A stretch of 52,736 bases of DNA from Bacteroidales bacterium. GTDB lineage: Bacteria > Bacteroidota > Bacteroidia > Bacteroidales > DTU049. A program made the translations under genes and the position numbers. A model generated the notes under the pieces. It ran no database searches, was not told the origin of the DNA, and was given only the letters and a program-made list of their open reading frames with translations. Positions 42,897-51,896 of this stretch are shown here, piece after piece (the stretch's first letter is position 1; the number at the start of each line of letters is the position of its first letter). The stretch lies in contig JAFGWG010000109.1 in assembly GCA_016937255.1 (NCBI GenBank), positions 1-52,736 on the forward strand. The letters run 5' to 3'.

Positions 42897-42904
42897 ATTC
42901 AAAA
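42897..42904 (+). promoter_or_regulatory. -7 element upstream of alkaline phosphatase
   Basis: TATCTTTG fits TAnnTTTG. It lies 9 nt before the ATG at 42914, giving a very short leader. No phosphate-box-like repeat was recognised in the 250-bp gap between the divergent genes. Confidence 0.4.
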
Positions 42905-42913
42905 TAATACATT

Positions 42914-44479
42914 ATGAAGATTTTTACAGGTTTATTTTATGTAATACTTGCTTTGGGTGCTTTTTCACAAAATACAGAACCCAAAAACATCATCGTTTTT
43001 ATTTCCGATGGGGGAGGGTATAATCAAATTCTTGCTACTGATTATTATCTGATGGGTGACAGCGGAACAGCTCCATATGCAAATTTCCCTGTACAGATGG
43101 CCATGAGTACTTATCCTGCTTCCAATGAAAATGGCGGCACAACATCGTATAATACACGAGATGCGTGGACTCGCTTTTCGTATAATTCTAATGGGTATAC
43201 CGAATCAGCTGCCTCTGCAACAGCCCTAGCCACGGGCTATAAAACTATGAATGGAAGAGTTGGTTCCTCGGTAAATGGACAACCCTTAACCAATATATCA
43301 GAAATTGCCAGAAGTAATGGCAAAGCCTATGGGGTGGTAAGTTCAGTTCCATTTAATCATGCAACACCTGCCGGATTTCTCGTGCATAATGAGTCGCGCA
43401 AAAATTATAGTGCGCTTTCATGGGAAATGATTTTATCGTCTGGAGCAGATGTGATTATGGGCGCTGGCTCACCTTACCATGACAATGATGGCCTTGAGGT
43501 TGATTCACCTAACTTTTATGGGTTTGGGTCAAAAAATCTCTATTCATATCTTTTGGAAAATAACCATCAATTTGATAATCAACTGGTTGCATCGTCTTCT
43601 GAAACAGACTGGATATTTACTTCCTCGCGCGTGGTCGTTCAGGAAATAGCTCAAGGGGAGAGTGTGCCTTCACGGCTTTTTGTTCTGGCTCCTGTTGCCA
43701 AAACATTGTCTGAGATGAGATCAGATACTTCATATTTGCCTGGCGATAATAGAACCAACGAGGATATTCCAACTCTTAAAGAAATGAGCTTGGCTGCTTT
43801 ACAGGTTTTATCTCAAAATCAGAATGGATTTTTTCTAATGATAGAGGGTGGAGCCATTGATTGGGCTAATCACGATAATTATACCGTGCGTATGATAGAG
43901 GAATATGCTTCCTTTTATCTAACTGTTGAAGGCGTAATTCAATTTCTTGAGTATAATGGAATGCTTGATGAAACCTTGATAATTGTAACAAGTGATCATG
44001 AATGTGGCAATTTCTGGGGGCGAGGATGCAATGAATCCACTTTTGTTTTACCGCAGAATCAGGGATTTGGAAATATCCCAGCATCAAAATATTACAGTGA
44101 TGATCATAGTAACCAGCTGGTTCCATTTTATGCCACAGGCCCTTATTCAGAGATTTATTATCAATTTGCCGATGAAATAGACAGTGTTAGAGGACCTTAT
44201 TTAACCAATAGCGAAGTGGCTCTTGGAATAAAAATGCTATGGGGAAATACTACGTACATATATGAAGCGTTTAGAGATAGTGCAGATGCACCACGATACT
44301 TATATGCAACAGCACCATGCATAAATGCAGAATTCCAATGGTACTTCAATGGACTTGAGGCTGAAGGTGTGAGTGGCTGGAAAATAGATATTAGTAATGC
44401 GGCAGCGGGCACGGTTTTTGAGTGTGAGGCTACCTGTGGTAGCAAATCTTATTGGTCGAATAAATTTGTTTTGAAATGA
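42914..44479 (+). CDS. exported alkaline phosphatase with Ig-like C-terminal domain
   Basis: 521 residues with signal peptide (to FSQ, about 19). Metal- and nucleophile-bearing motifs: VFISDGGGYNQ (about 27-37), ESAASATALATGYKT with the nucleophile Ser (about 98), FLMIEGGAIDWANHDN and IIVTSDHECG. These are the residues binding two zinc and a third metal ion in alkaline phosphatases. The last ~50 residues (FQWYFNGLEAEGVSGWKIDI, then FECEATCGSKSYWSNKFVLK) resemble an Ig-like domain rather than a T9SS tail. The gene overlaps the next one as ATGA. Confidence 0.92.
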   Translation: MKIFTGLFYVILALGAFSQNTEPKNIIVFISDGGGYNQILATDYYLMGDSGTAPYANFPVQMAMSTYPASNENGGTTSYNTRDAWTRFSYNSNGYTESAASATALATGYKTMNGRVGSSVNGQPLTNISEIARSNGKAYGVVSSVPFNHATPAGFLVHNESRKNYSALSWEMILSSGADVIMGAGSPYHDNDGLEVDSPNFYGFGSKNLYSYLLENNHQFDNQLVASSSETDWIFTSSRVVVQEIAQGESVPSRLFVLAPVAKTLSEMRSDTSYLPGDNRTNEDIPTLKEMSLAALQVLSQNQNGFFLMIEGGAIDWANHDNYTVRMIEEYASFYLTVEGVIQFLEYNGMLDETLIIVTSDHECGNFWGRGCNESTFVLPQNQGFGNIPASKYYSDDHSNQLVPFYATGPYSEIYYQFADEIDSVRGPYLTNSEVALGIKMLWGNTTYIYEAFRDSADAPRYLYATAPCINAEFQWYFNGLEAEGVSGWKIDISNAAAGTVFECEATCGSKSYWSNKFVLK

Positions 44480-45012
44480 GAAAACTACTAATTATACTTG
44501 TCCTTGTATTAGCTGCATATTCATCAAAATCTCAGGGAACTGAGCTTAAAAACAATTTTTTCACAGGTGGATCATTTGGCTTACGTTTTGGGAGCTTAAC
44601 CAATATTGAGGTTTCGCCAGCCTTTGGCTACCATCTCAACGACTTTCTAAGTGCTGGTGTAGGTGGAACGTACCAGTTTTATAATAATAAATATTATTAT
44701 CCGCCATTGCGACTCAATATTTATGGAGGTCGTGCATTTTTTAGAGTGCATCCAGTTTCATTTATTTACTTGCAGGGAGAATATGAATTGCTCACTTATA
44801 AGACAGATATTTTTAGCCCAACTGGAGATATGGAGAATATTTTAAGTGAAAATATGCTGGCTGGTATTGCTTATAGGGAGCAGCTTTCAGAAACGGTGAA
44901 TTATTATTTGATGTTGATGTATAATTTTAATCAAACCATTTATACGCCTTATTCAAATCCAGTATATCGGGTTGGAATTGAAGTCGCTTTTCCAGCTAGT
45001 AGGAGAAAATAG
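44476..45012 (+). CDS. small outer-membrane beta-barrel-like protein
   Basis: 178 residues with signal peptide (to SQG). The rest alternates glycine and aromatic residues in strand-like stretches (GGSFGLRFGSLTNIEVSPAFGY, cited as GGSFGLRFGS) and ends in a short basic tail. An eight-stranded barrel is likely. The family is not recognised. It is translationally coupled to the alkaline phosphatase (ATGA overlap) and ends 1 bp before the end of the convergent WG-repeat gene. Confidence 0.7.
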   Translation: MRKLLIILVLVLAAYSSKSQGTELKNNFFTGGSFGLRFGSLTNIEVSPAFGYHLNDFLSAGVGGTYQFYNNKYYYPPLRLNIYGGRAFFRVHPVSFIYLQGEYELLTYKTDIFSPTGDMENILSENMLAGIAYREQLSETVNYYLMLMYNFNQTIYTPYSNPVYRVGIEVAFPASRRK

Positions 45013-48000
45013 CTATTCCTTCACTTCCCATAGCACGGTGCCGTCGCTTCGCACATATCCCCAGCGATCGCCATAAGTAACTCTGTATAAGCCTCTTTGA
45101 TCTACGCTTATAGATGTGTATGCTGGTTTTAGGTAATATTTGCCTCTGGTATCGGTAAATCCATAAAGCCTCATATTTTTAACAATAAACATGTTTTCTG
45201 AGTATTCACGAATTTCATCCCATTTAGAATGTGTATAATGTATTCCCAGAGTATGATTGTAGAGATATCTTTTATTTCCCGAGCTTAGAATATACATGCC
45301 GTTTCCAGAATACACCGGTTTGTTTTTGCCACTAAAAATAGTTCTTCCATTGGTGTCAATTAATAAATATCGTGTGCTTTGGCTCATGTGAATCAGCATG
45401 TTTTCATCGAAATATGCGTTTTTAAGTCTTCGGCCTAAAGAAAATGTGCGTTGTACTTGTCCCTTTTTATTGATGATGTATGTTTGTGTGTTGTCGCTAA
45501 CAACGGCGAGATCATTTCTGAATGGACTAGCCATTTTAAATGGCTTCAATAAGGAGTCGCCATTTAGTGTAAAATACTGATATTGAAGGGCAGTTCGGGT
45601 AATTACTATACTGTCGCTTACAATTAAATTACTCTGAGAAATGAATTTACCAATTTTTTCTCCTTCACTATTAAAAAGAATGTGTTTTTTTCTTTTCTTT
45701 CTCACATAAATGCCTTCACCAGCGGCATAAATATTTTTATATGGTCCGCAAATATATTTTCCGGTGCTGTCAACATAGCTTTTTTTATTGTGTTTTGCCA
45801 CCAGACGAATATTGTTCTCATCGGGAGGGAGAATTTTGTCTTGTTTGGGTTTAATTACATATTTTCCTGTTTTATTGATTAAACCATAGCCTCTTTTTAA
45901 AAATACAAGTGCAAGACCATTTTCAAATGGGAAACATCGTTTAAATTTCCCTTCAATTTCAAATTTCCCATCGTCACTAATATAACCCCACTCGCTTTTA
46001 ATTCTTACGGGTGCAAGCCCTTCATTAAATGCTCCTGCTGAGTAATATTTGGGTTCTATAGCCCAGTCTCCACTATGATCTATATATCCATATAATCCTT
46101 TTATTTTTGCCGGCGCAAGTCCTTCAGAAAAGTCGTCGGCACGTTTAAATTTGAAAGGAATAATAATATTTCCATCCTTATCAATAAAACCATATTTTCC
46201 ATTTTCTTTGGCACAGGCAAGTCCTTCGCTAAAGTTCCCCGCTTTAGTAAAATTGAGGTTATAAACCAGATGTCCCCTTGTATCTATGTAGCTGTATCGC
46301 CTTTCTTCGAAATATATGGCTGTGTTTTTATAGCCAAGTTTGCGATCCATTTCGAGGTATGAGCTATATTTATCGTATCGCATAAAGGCAGGTTCAAACT
46401 TGTCGATAGGCGTTTTACCCATTGCGTTTGATTTCCCGCCGGCAAATCTAAAGACTTGTGTAGAATCAGGATTGATGGCTAGAAGATAATAGAGCCCGCC
46501 TTTTTTGACAATACTATCGGTATAGGAGTCAAGTGGTCTGACAAATTTGTGAAAACTGCTGTATAATTGAGATACAGACATAATATTGCAGCCTTCGTTT
46601 CGCTTGCCAATCGTTAAGGAATCATATGTCCAGGCTTTAGCTCTTCCGTCATGAATAGGCTCAATAAAGTCTTTTTTGGTTTTTGATGAATCGCCGGTAT
46701 AAGACAAAATATACCAATTCCCTTGCATATCTATGGCTCTTGCAAAGTCTCCTTCTCTTCCAAAACCGTAGCTTGGCTGATCATAAATGTCTTTTCTTTT
46801 CAGAAGATCATAATAAAAAATCATTGCAAATACAGGCTCAAATAGAACCTTGCCAATGGCAATATTGGCCAGCCCAAATTGCATATTGGCATAAAATGTT
46901 AATGGACCAATTTTTATATAATTGCTGTCGCAGCGGTTCATAATTAGGGTTAGCCCAATATCTTGTCCTGGGAAAATGAAATCATAACTTGGGGCAACAG
47001 TCCAGGTGTTGGCGCTCGTGTTTCGTATTCCATAAAGGTTTTGAGTACTGTCAAACTGCCACTCATAATTGGGAATTGCAGTTGCATTTGGAAACCTATA
47101 GTTGCTTCCAATTCTTAAAACAGGAATATTTCTTGTTGTAGCGGTATGAGTTAGATTGTTGTTTTCAAAATTGTATATTTCAATATTTTCTCCATTATAT
47201 GCTTTAATTAAATTATTTTTTACTTCAATATTGTCGTAAATGATGGGAAGTAATTCTGTGCCATCCCGATTAAGAAGTCCTGAAAGTCCATTCTTGGTTA
47301 CAATAAATCCGGTATTTTTGACATCACTATAGCCTTCAAACCAGTTTTTGCTTAGAAGTTTACCAGAGGTGTTGAGGAAATTAAGCAGATTGTTTTTTTC
47401 AACAAGAAAAATAGCTGTATCGTTAATGGTGATATTGTCAAACCATTCTTCAGTAACTGGGGTAGCATTTTCATCCCATATTTGCAGTTGATTGTTTCTT
47501 TGAAATGTAAAATAATTCTTTTGGCTAAACTTATTGTAGAGAATTTGGATCTGCCAATAAGTTCCATCGCCAATAAATCCTTTTTTAATACTGAAAAGCC
47601 GTTTATTATTTGTGCTGCCCACTCTGAAAAAGTCTGAAAATAAGTGGAGAACTTCTTTGTTGTTTACATCAAGAATAATATGTCCGGTTGAATCGGCAAG
47701 CCCATAGCTTGAGGAGGCTTTATTGTAAAGTTTTACATATCCATCGCAGAGGGTCCATGATATCTCGTACTCAATGGCCGAAAAATCTGTAGATGTATCG
47801 GAATATACCGAGTACAATTTGTTTTCTCCTTCATAAAAATAAAAAGGCATGGGTTTGTTCCCATTGCTTTTTACAAATTGGATTTTTCTGTCGGTGCTCC
47901 CGGTAATTACTTTTCCGCAAGGATGAACGCATGAGGTCACTTTTTCATATGATCGTAAAAATAGAATTCTGTTCTGAATTTCCAAAAAATCGTAGTCGAA

Positions 48001-48546
48001 TGGGAGTAGTTCTTTCCCGTTTTTATCGAAAAGGCCAATTTTATTGTTTTTAATGGCAATGACCATCGAATAATAGTATTGAATGGAATCAGCTGGAAAA
48101 AACACTTTGTCTTTTCCATCCATTTGATAAATGGTTGTTCCTATTTCATTTCTGGCAATAAATGCATTGAAAACTTGGTCTATGCGAATGTGATGATATA
48201 AAGCCGGAATAATCATTTCTTTATCTTTTTCCACTCCAAATAGACCTTCGTCGTTGACAAGGAAATATGACCCAGAAAGCAAATAGCATGCAGAATGGAA
48301 TTGGCTTGCAAACTCTCCATTTCGCTGGTTGAAAAAGGCCTCTTTATCTGCATTCCTAACAATAGAATATTGGGATCCGGGTTGTGGACGTACATTATCG
48401 TATTGCAAAGGGATGATCAACTGCCCGTCGTTGTTAATGAAGCCCCACTTATTGTCTTTTTGAACAGGAAGGAAGCTGCTGTTTTGGGCAGGCAGTTGAT
48501 TCACCACTATTAGGCAGAAAAGAATGGAAATGGCATGTCTAAGCAT
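45013..48546 (-). CDS. large exported WG-repeat protein
   Basis: 1177 residues with signal peptide (to LPAQN, about 22). At least ten WG-type repeats (W/YGxI/L-x-x-x-G-x-x-I-x-P) are visible, for example KWGFINNDGQLIIPLQYD at the start, KYGFIDKDGNIIIPFKF and SEWGYISDDGKFEIEGKF in the middle, and RWGYVRSDGTVLWE at the end. Between about 480 and 720 the pattern is interrupted by unassigned sequence. WG-repeat proteins are thought to bind other proteins or peptidoglycan; no enzyme domain or T9SS tail is seen. It begins 4 bp after the preceding lipoprotein gene, so they form an operon. Confidence 0.85.
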   Translation of the reverse strand: MLRHAISILFCLIVVNQLPAQNSSFLPVQKDNKWGFINNDGQLIIPLQYDNVRPQPGSQYSIVRNADKEAFFNQRNGEFASQFHSACYLLSGSYFLVNDEGLFGVEKDKEMIIPALYHHIRIDQVFNAFIARNEIGTTIYQMDGKDKVFFPADSIQYYYSMVIAIKNNKIGLFDKNGKELLPFDYDFLEIQNRILFLRSYEKVTSCVHPCGKVITGSTDRKIQFVKSNGNKPMPFYFYEGENKLYSVYSDTSTDFSAIEYEISWTLCDGYVKLYNKASSSYGLADSTGHIILDVNNKEVLHLFSDFFRVGSTNNKRLFSIKKGFIGDGTYWQIQILYNKFSQKNYFTFQRNNQLQIWDENATPVTEEWFDNITINDTAIFLVEKNNLLNFLNTSGKLLSKNWFEGYSDVKNTGFIVTKNGLSGLLNRDGTELLPIIYDNIEVKNNLIKAYNGENIEIYNFENNNLTHTATTRNIPVLRIGSNYRFPNATAIPNYEWQFDSTQNLYGIRNTSANTWTVAPSYDFIFPGQDIGLTLIMNRCDSNYIKIGPLTFYANMQFGLANIAIGKVLFEPVFAMIFYYDLLKRKDIYDQPSYGFGREGDFARAIDMQGNWYILSYTGDSSKTKKDFIEPIHDGRAKAWTYDSLTIGKRNEGCNIMSVSQLYSSFHKFVRPLDSYTDSIVKKGGLYYLLAINPDSTQVFRFAGGKSNAMGKTPIDKFEPAFMRYDKYSSYLEMDRKLGYKNTAIYFEERRYSYIDTRGHLVYNLNFTKAGNFSEGLACAKENGKYGFIDKDGNIIIPFKFKRADDFSEGLAPAKIKGLYGYIDHSGDWAIEPKYYSAGAFNEGLAPVRIKSEWGYISDDGKFEIEGKFKRCFPFENGLALVFLKRGYGLINKTGKYVIKPKQDKILPPDENNIRLVAKHNKKSYVDSTGKYICGPYKNIYAAGEGIYVRKKRKKHILFNSEGEKIGKFISQSNLIVSDSIVITRTALQYQYFTLNGDSLLKPFKMASPFRNDLAVVSDNTQTYIINKKGQVQRTFSLGRRLKNAYFDENMLIHMSQSTRYLLIDTNGRTIFSGKNKPVYSGNGMYILSSGNKRYLYNHTLGIHYTHSKWDEIREYSENMFIVKNMRLYGFTDTRGKYYLKPAYTSISVDQRGLYRVTYGDRWGYVRSDGTVLWEVKE

Positions 48547-48550
48547 TGAA

Positions 48551-49858
48551 CTACAGAATTATATCCATAAGATCTTCACTGCTTGTAATTTTTTTGTTGG
48601 TATTGTACATATTAATGGATTCGAGCCCGTTTTGGACTTTTATGTACAGATCGTAGGTGTTTTCACTAAGAAGTACTTCCCCTTCTTTATTCAATGCCAC
48701 AAAAATATATTCCTCGTCTGGAGTAACAAGAACTTTGTTTTTATTGAATGAATTATATTCTAGAACACCATTAATGCTAAAAAAGATTTGATAAACGCGG
48801 TAAGAAGCGTTTAATTCAACGCCTTCGTTCATAAAAGCTAATGGTGCACGAATAATAGTTTTGAATTGATGAATGCAATCCCAGTTGTAAAAGCCAAATC
48901 CATTTACACCCATACTTCGCACAAGTTTGCCTTCATCATTGGCTCTTGATTTGGATTTTTCAATTTCCACCATACCTTCCTCAATGGCTTCAATTTTCTC
49001 ATTAAATGCTGTTTCATCAATATCCTGTCCTTTTACAGGGACAATAGATGTAATAAATGATTTTTTCTGGTTGGTGAGTACAAGAATGTATTCGCCATCA
49101 CGAAGTGAATCCTTTCGAATGCTTGAAGTGGTCCATTGTGCATTGAAAATCCAGTTTTCTATTTCAGGATCAAGATATTCTTTGTTGCCGCTATACTTCC
49201 AAGGAATATTATCAAAGCTTTCTACATCATCGTACGAATCGGTAAATTCCATCTCAAAAACAAATCCCGTGTTTTTCTGAATGTTTACATTCCCGTTTGT
49301 ATTTATTTCTGCAGTGCTGTCGTTGTCTTCCTCTGCTTCTACAGCCTTTTTGGTTGTTATATAATTCCAGTTTCCGGCAATGGTGTCAAATTGATAGAAA
49401 TTGTATGGACCTAATTCGTCTGTGATATTAGATGCCATGTCAACTCGAATTTCACTGTTATCAGAGATGAAAAGTTGCTCTCCGCTTGACTTTGTAGCGT
49501 TGATCCAGAACATTCCGGCTGATGTGAATACGTTTTCCTCCATAGCGCTATCGTACGCCATAGGGATTCCACTAAGAAGTATAGATGCTTGATCTAAATA
49601 CTCCTCATACATGATTTTGGCCTCTGGAACTGGATTTTTCTTGGCGTCGACAATAGAATTTGCAGGGACAAATATCTTGCTTCCGCTTTTTAATTCAAGC
49701 AAAGTGTCTTTGCTGGTGTCAATAATAAATGTTTTTTGCCCAAGCGAAATATCCGGCAAAGGTTTATCTATTTTACGTATTGCTTCCTTTTCGGGGCTGC
49801 ATGCATAAACCCATAGCAGTGCAGCAGCAATCATGCTGATAAAAATTTTGTGCTTCAT
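48551..49858 (-). CDS. lipoprotein of unknown function
   Basis: 435 residues. Lipobox VYAC-S with the Cys at about residue 20 (WVYACSPEKE). The mature protein is acidic, beta-rich in the N-terminal part with a recurrent LSGIPMAYDSAMEENVFTSAGMF-type segment, which resembles large exported Bacteroidota proteins with a carboxypeptidase-regulatory-like head. The family is not firmly recognised. It is the first gene of a pair with the WG-repeat protein and may be its outer-membrane anchor or partner (inference). Confidence 0.72.
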   Translation of the reverse strand: MKHKIFISMIAAALLWVYACSPEKEAIRKIDKPLPDISLGQKTFIIDTSKDTLLELKSGSKIFVPANSIVDAKKNPVPEAKIMYEEYLDQASILLSGIPMAYDSAMEENVFTSAGMFWINATKSSGEQLFISDNSEIRVDMASNITDELGPYNFYQFDTIAGNWNYITTKKAVEAEEDNDSTAEINTNGNVNIQKNTGFVFEMEFTDSYDDVESFDNIPWKYSGNKEYLDPEIENWIFNAQWTTSSIRKDSLRDGEYILVLTNQKKSFITSIVPVKGQDIDETAFNEKIEAIEEGMVEIEKSKSRANDEGKLVRSMGVNGFGFYNWDCIHQFKTIIRAPLAFMNEGVELNASYRVYQIFFSINGVLEYNSFNKNKVLVTPDEEYIFVALNKEGEVLLSENTYDLYIKVQNGLESINMYNTNKKITSSEDLMDIIL

Positions 49859-50062
49859 ACCTGTTGTTTTTGTTTTATACTAAAAAACGCTTTAGTAAAT
49901 CAAATTATTGTGAAACTCATTGTGAAATCCAAATATAAACATGGGAAGATAGAATTAACAAGTAAAACGACTAAAATGCATTATTAAAATATTTATAGCT
50001 TTGTTGAACTTGAAGTAGATATTTTTTTTCTGAGATTTTATTAAAATCAATCTGTTGGAAAG

Positions 50063-50093
50063 TTTGTAGATAAAAAAATAATTTCTATCTTTG
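50063..50093 (+). promoter_or_regulatory. Bacteroidota promoter for rpmG operon
   Basis: TTTG (50063-50066), 19 nt spacer, TATCTTTG (50086-50093), 19 nt before the rpmG ATG. Both elements fit the consensus well. The rest of the 254-bp gap upstream holds nothing else recognisable. Confidence 0.65.
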
Positions 50094-50112
50094 CAGCCCT
50101 AAAAATGAAGTC

Positions 50113-50301
50113 ATGGCAAAAAAGACAAAAGACGCAAGAATTCAGGTTATTCTCGAGTGCACAGAGCACAAAGCAAGTGGTATGCCTGGTACTTCCCGCT
50201 ATATTACTACCAAGAATAAGAAGAATACACCCGAGAGAATGGAATTGAAAAAATACAATCCTATTCTTAAGAAAATGACTGTTCACAAAGAAATTAAATA
50301 A
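50113..50301 (+). CDS. rpmG: 50S ribosomal protein L33
   Basis: 62 residues starting [18 protein letters not shown], with [23 protein letters not shown] and a C-terminal HKEIK: a clear L33. Zinc-binding cysteine pairs found in some L33 proteins are absent (only one Cys). It is followed after 7 bp by a DUF4295-like gene, the standard Bacteroidota order; rpmB is not adjacent upstream. Confidence 0.95.
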   Translation: MAKKTKDARIQVILECTEHKASGMPGTSRYITTKNKKNTPERMELKKYNPILKKMTVHKEIK

Positions 50302-50308
50302 TTGAGTT

Positions 50309-50464
50309 ATGGCTAAGAAAGTAGTTGCTACACTGAAATCCGCCGATGGTAAAGGTTATACCAAAGTTATAAAAACGGTAAAATCAGAAAAAACCGGTGC
50401 TTATACTTTTAAGGAAGATATTATTCCTTCCGAAAACGTAAAAGAATTTTTTGCCAAAAAATAA
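50309..50464 (+). CDS. DUF4295-type small basic protein
   Basis: A 51-residue protein, MAKKVVATLKSADGKGYTK at the start, FKEDIIPSENVKEFFAKK at the end, found directly after rpmG in Bacteroidota. Its role is unknown; the basic composition and the constant linkage to L33 suggest a ribosome-associated protein. It is easily missed by length cutoffs. Confidence 0.85.
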   Translation: MAKKVVATLKSADGKGYTKVIKTVKSEKTGAYTFKEDIIPSENVKEFFAKK

Positions 50465-50475
50465 TTTTCTGGTTT

Positions 50476-51483
50476 TTATAAAATATTGACTTCGGGGTAT
50501 AGTAATATCCCGAAGTTTTTATTTATATCAAGTCTGATCTCTTCCGAAAGATCAGCAATTTCAGAACCCTTTGCTCCACCAAGATTTATCAATACTAGCG
50601 CTTGGTCTTTATGTACGCCTGCTTCTCCTCTTGTTTTTCCTTTCCATCCAGCTTTTTCAATCAGCCAACCAGCAGGTATTTTTACCATATTGTTTTCTGC
50701 TTCGTAATGTGGAATATCGGGGTGTTTTAATAGTAATTCAAGAAATTTATCATGTTCAATAACAGGGTTTTTGAAAAAACTTCCGGCATTTCCAATCTTG
50801 GTATGATCAGGTAATTTGCTTCGACGAATTTCAATTACTGCTTTTCTAACTTCAGCTGGAGAAGGATTGTAAATGCCTGATTCGTTGAAATATTTCTTTA
50901 ATGCAGTATAGGAAATATTGACCTCAGGCTTTTTCTTGAGGCGAAAATTTACCTTATATATAAAAAGTTCTTTTCGCTTTTTAAAAATGGAATTCCGGTA
51001 GCCAAATTCACATTCCCTCTTAAAAATACTGATAAATTCTGATTTAGTGATATCGTAAGCAAAAACCTCTTCAATAAAATCGCAGGCTTCAATTCCGTAT
51101 GCTCCAATATTTTGCACAGGGCTGCTTCCAATACTTCCTGGTATCAGGCTTAAATTTTCAAGGCCATGCCATCCCTGGTTCAAACAAAATTCAACAAAAT
51201 TATCCCAGTTTAATCCAGCACCAGCAGCAATGAGGATAGTGTCTTCATTTTCTTCAAGAACTTCTATGTGCTCGTCGGTTGATTTGATTATGAGTCCATT
51301 GAAATTCTTCGTAAAAAGAATATTGCTCCCTTCGCCAAGGAAAAGCAGTTGTTCATTTTCTCCAATCTTATCTTTTAACTCCAGTAGTTCTTCAGGTTTT
51401 TCAATTTCAATCAGCTCACGGGCGTTAACGTCAACACCAAAGCTATTATAGTCTTTAAGCGATATGTGATGTTGTATTTTCAT
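50476..51483 (-). CDS. murB: UDP-N-acetylenolpyruvoylglucosamine reductase MurB
   Basis: FAD enzyme making UDP-MurNAc. It starts with NSFGVDVNARELIEIEKPEEL, then the FAD-binding LGEGSNILFTKNFNG and GSIGSSPVQNIGAYG, with the catalytic Ser in NAGSFFKNP (about 228) and catalytic Glu in GILLYPEVNIL at the end. 335 residues, type I length. The start codon overlaps the rseC stop (51480-51483), so the SDR, rseC and murB genes are one transcript. Confidence 0.96.
   Translation of the reverse strand: MKIQHHISLKDYNSFGVDVNARELIEIEKPEELLELKDKIGENEQLLFLGEGSNILFTKNFNGLIIKSTDEHIEVLEENEDTILIAAGAGLNWDNFVEFCLNQGWHGLENLSLIPGSIGSSPVQNIGAYGIEACDFIEEVFAYDITKSEFISIFKRECEFGYRNSIFKKRKELFIYKVNFRLKKKPEVNISYTALKKYFNESGIYNPSPAEVRKAVIEIRRSKLPDHTKIGNAGSFFKNPVIEHDKFLELLLKHPDIPHYEAENNMVKIPAGWLIEKAGWKGKTRGEAGVHKDQALVLINLGGAKGSEIADLSEEIRLDINKNFGILLYPEVNIL
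50489..50520 (+). terminator. rho-independent terminator of rpmG operon, inside the 3' end of murB
   Basis: Perfect arms ACTTCGGG and CCCGAAGT around a 12-nt AT-rich loop, then TTTTTATTT. The hairpin lies 25 bp after the DUF4295-like stop codon. It overlaps the last codons of murB (opposite strand), including the codon for the family's conserved C-terminal Glu. Confidence 0.85.
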
Positions 51484-51893
51484 TGCTTATGAATACTGAA
51501 ATTAAAAGACTCCGCGGCCTTTTTGCGTGTGAGAAAAATGATGAGAAAATAAATAGCAGTAGCCCCCAATGCTACCAAGGCTGAGATTCCTTCTCCCATT
51601 CCCAATGTTAGAGCTACAATAATAAAGGCAAAAATGATAATGACTGGTAAAATATAGCTCAAAAAGACCGCTAATAATCCTTTGCCTGCTGAGACAGTAA
51701 GTTTTACCTTCTCTCCAATATTGAATTCATTGGCATTCTTGCTTCTAATGCTAAATATTTTTTCTTTGGCATCGGAAGGATTGCAAACATTTTGAATTGC
51801 ACAGGAAGCACAAGCTGCTATGGAGATAATGGATACTTTTATTTCGTTTCCATTAATTTCTTTTACAATACCATCGTGATCTACATGTTCCAT
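51480..51893 (-). CDS. rseC: RseC/SoxR-reducing-system family membrane protein
   Basis: 137 residues. The N-terminal cysteine cluster IAACASCAIQNVCNP (about 27-41) and two membrane helices (about 72-95, 100-122) are typical of RseC family proteins. In Bacteroidota it is often found with rnf genes; here it lies between an SDR gene and murB, with no rnf cluster in view. A role in redox signalling or in electron-transfer complex assembly is inferred from the family. Confidence 0.88.
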   Translation of the reverse strand: MEHVDHDGIVKEINGNEIKVSIISIAACASCAIQNVCNPSDAKEKIFSIRSKNANEFNIGEKVKLTVSAGKGLLAVFLSYILPVIIIFAFIIVALTLGMGEGISALVALGATAIYFLIIFLTRKKAAESFNFSIHKQ

Positions 51894-51896
51894 TTT

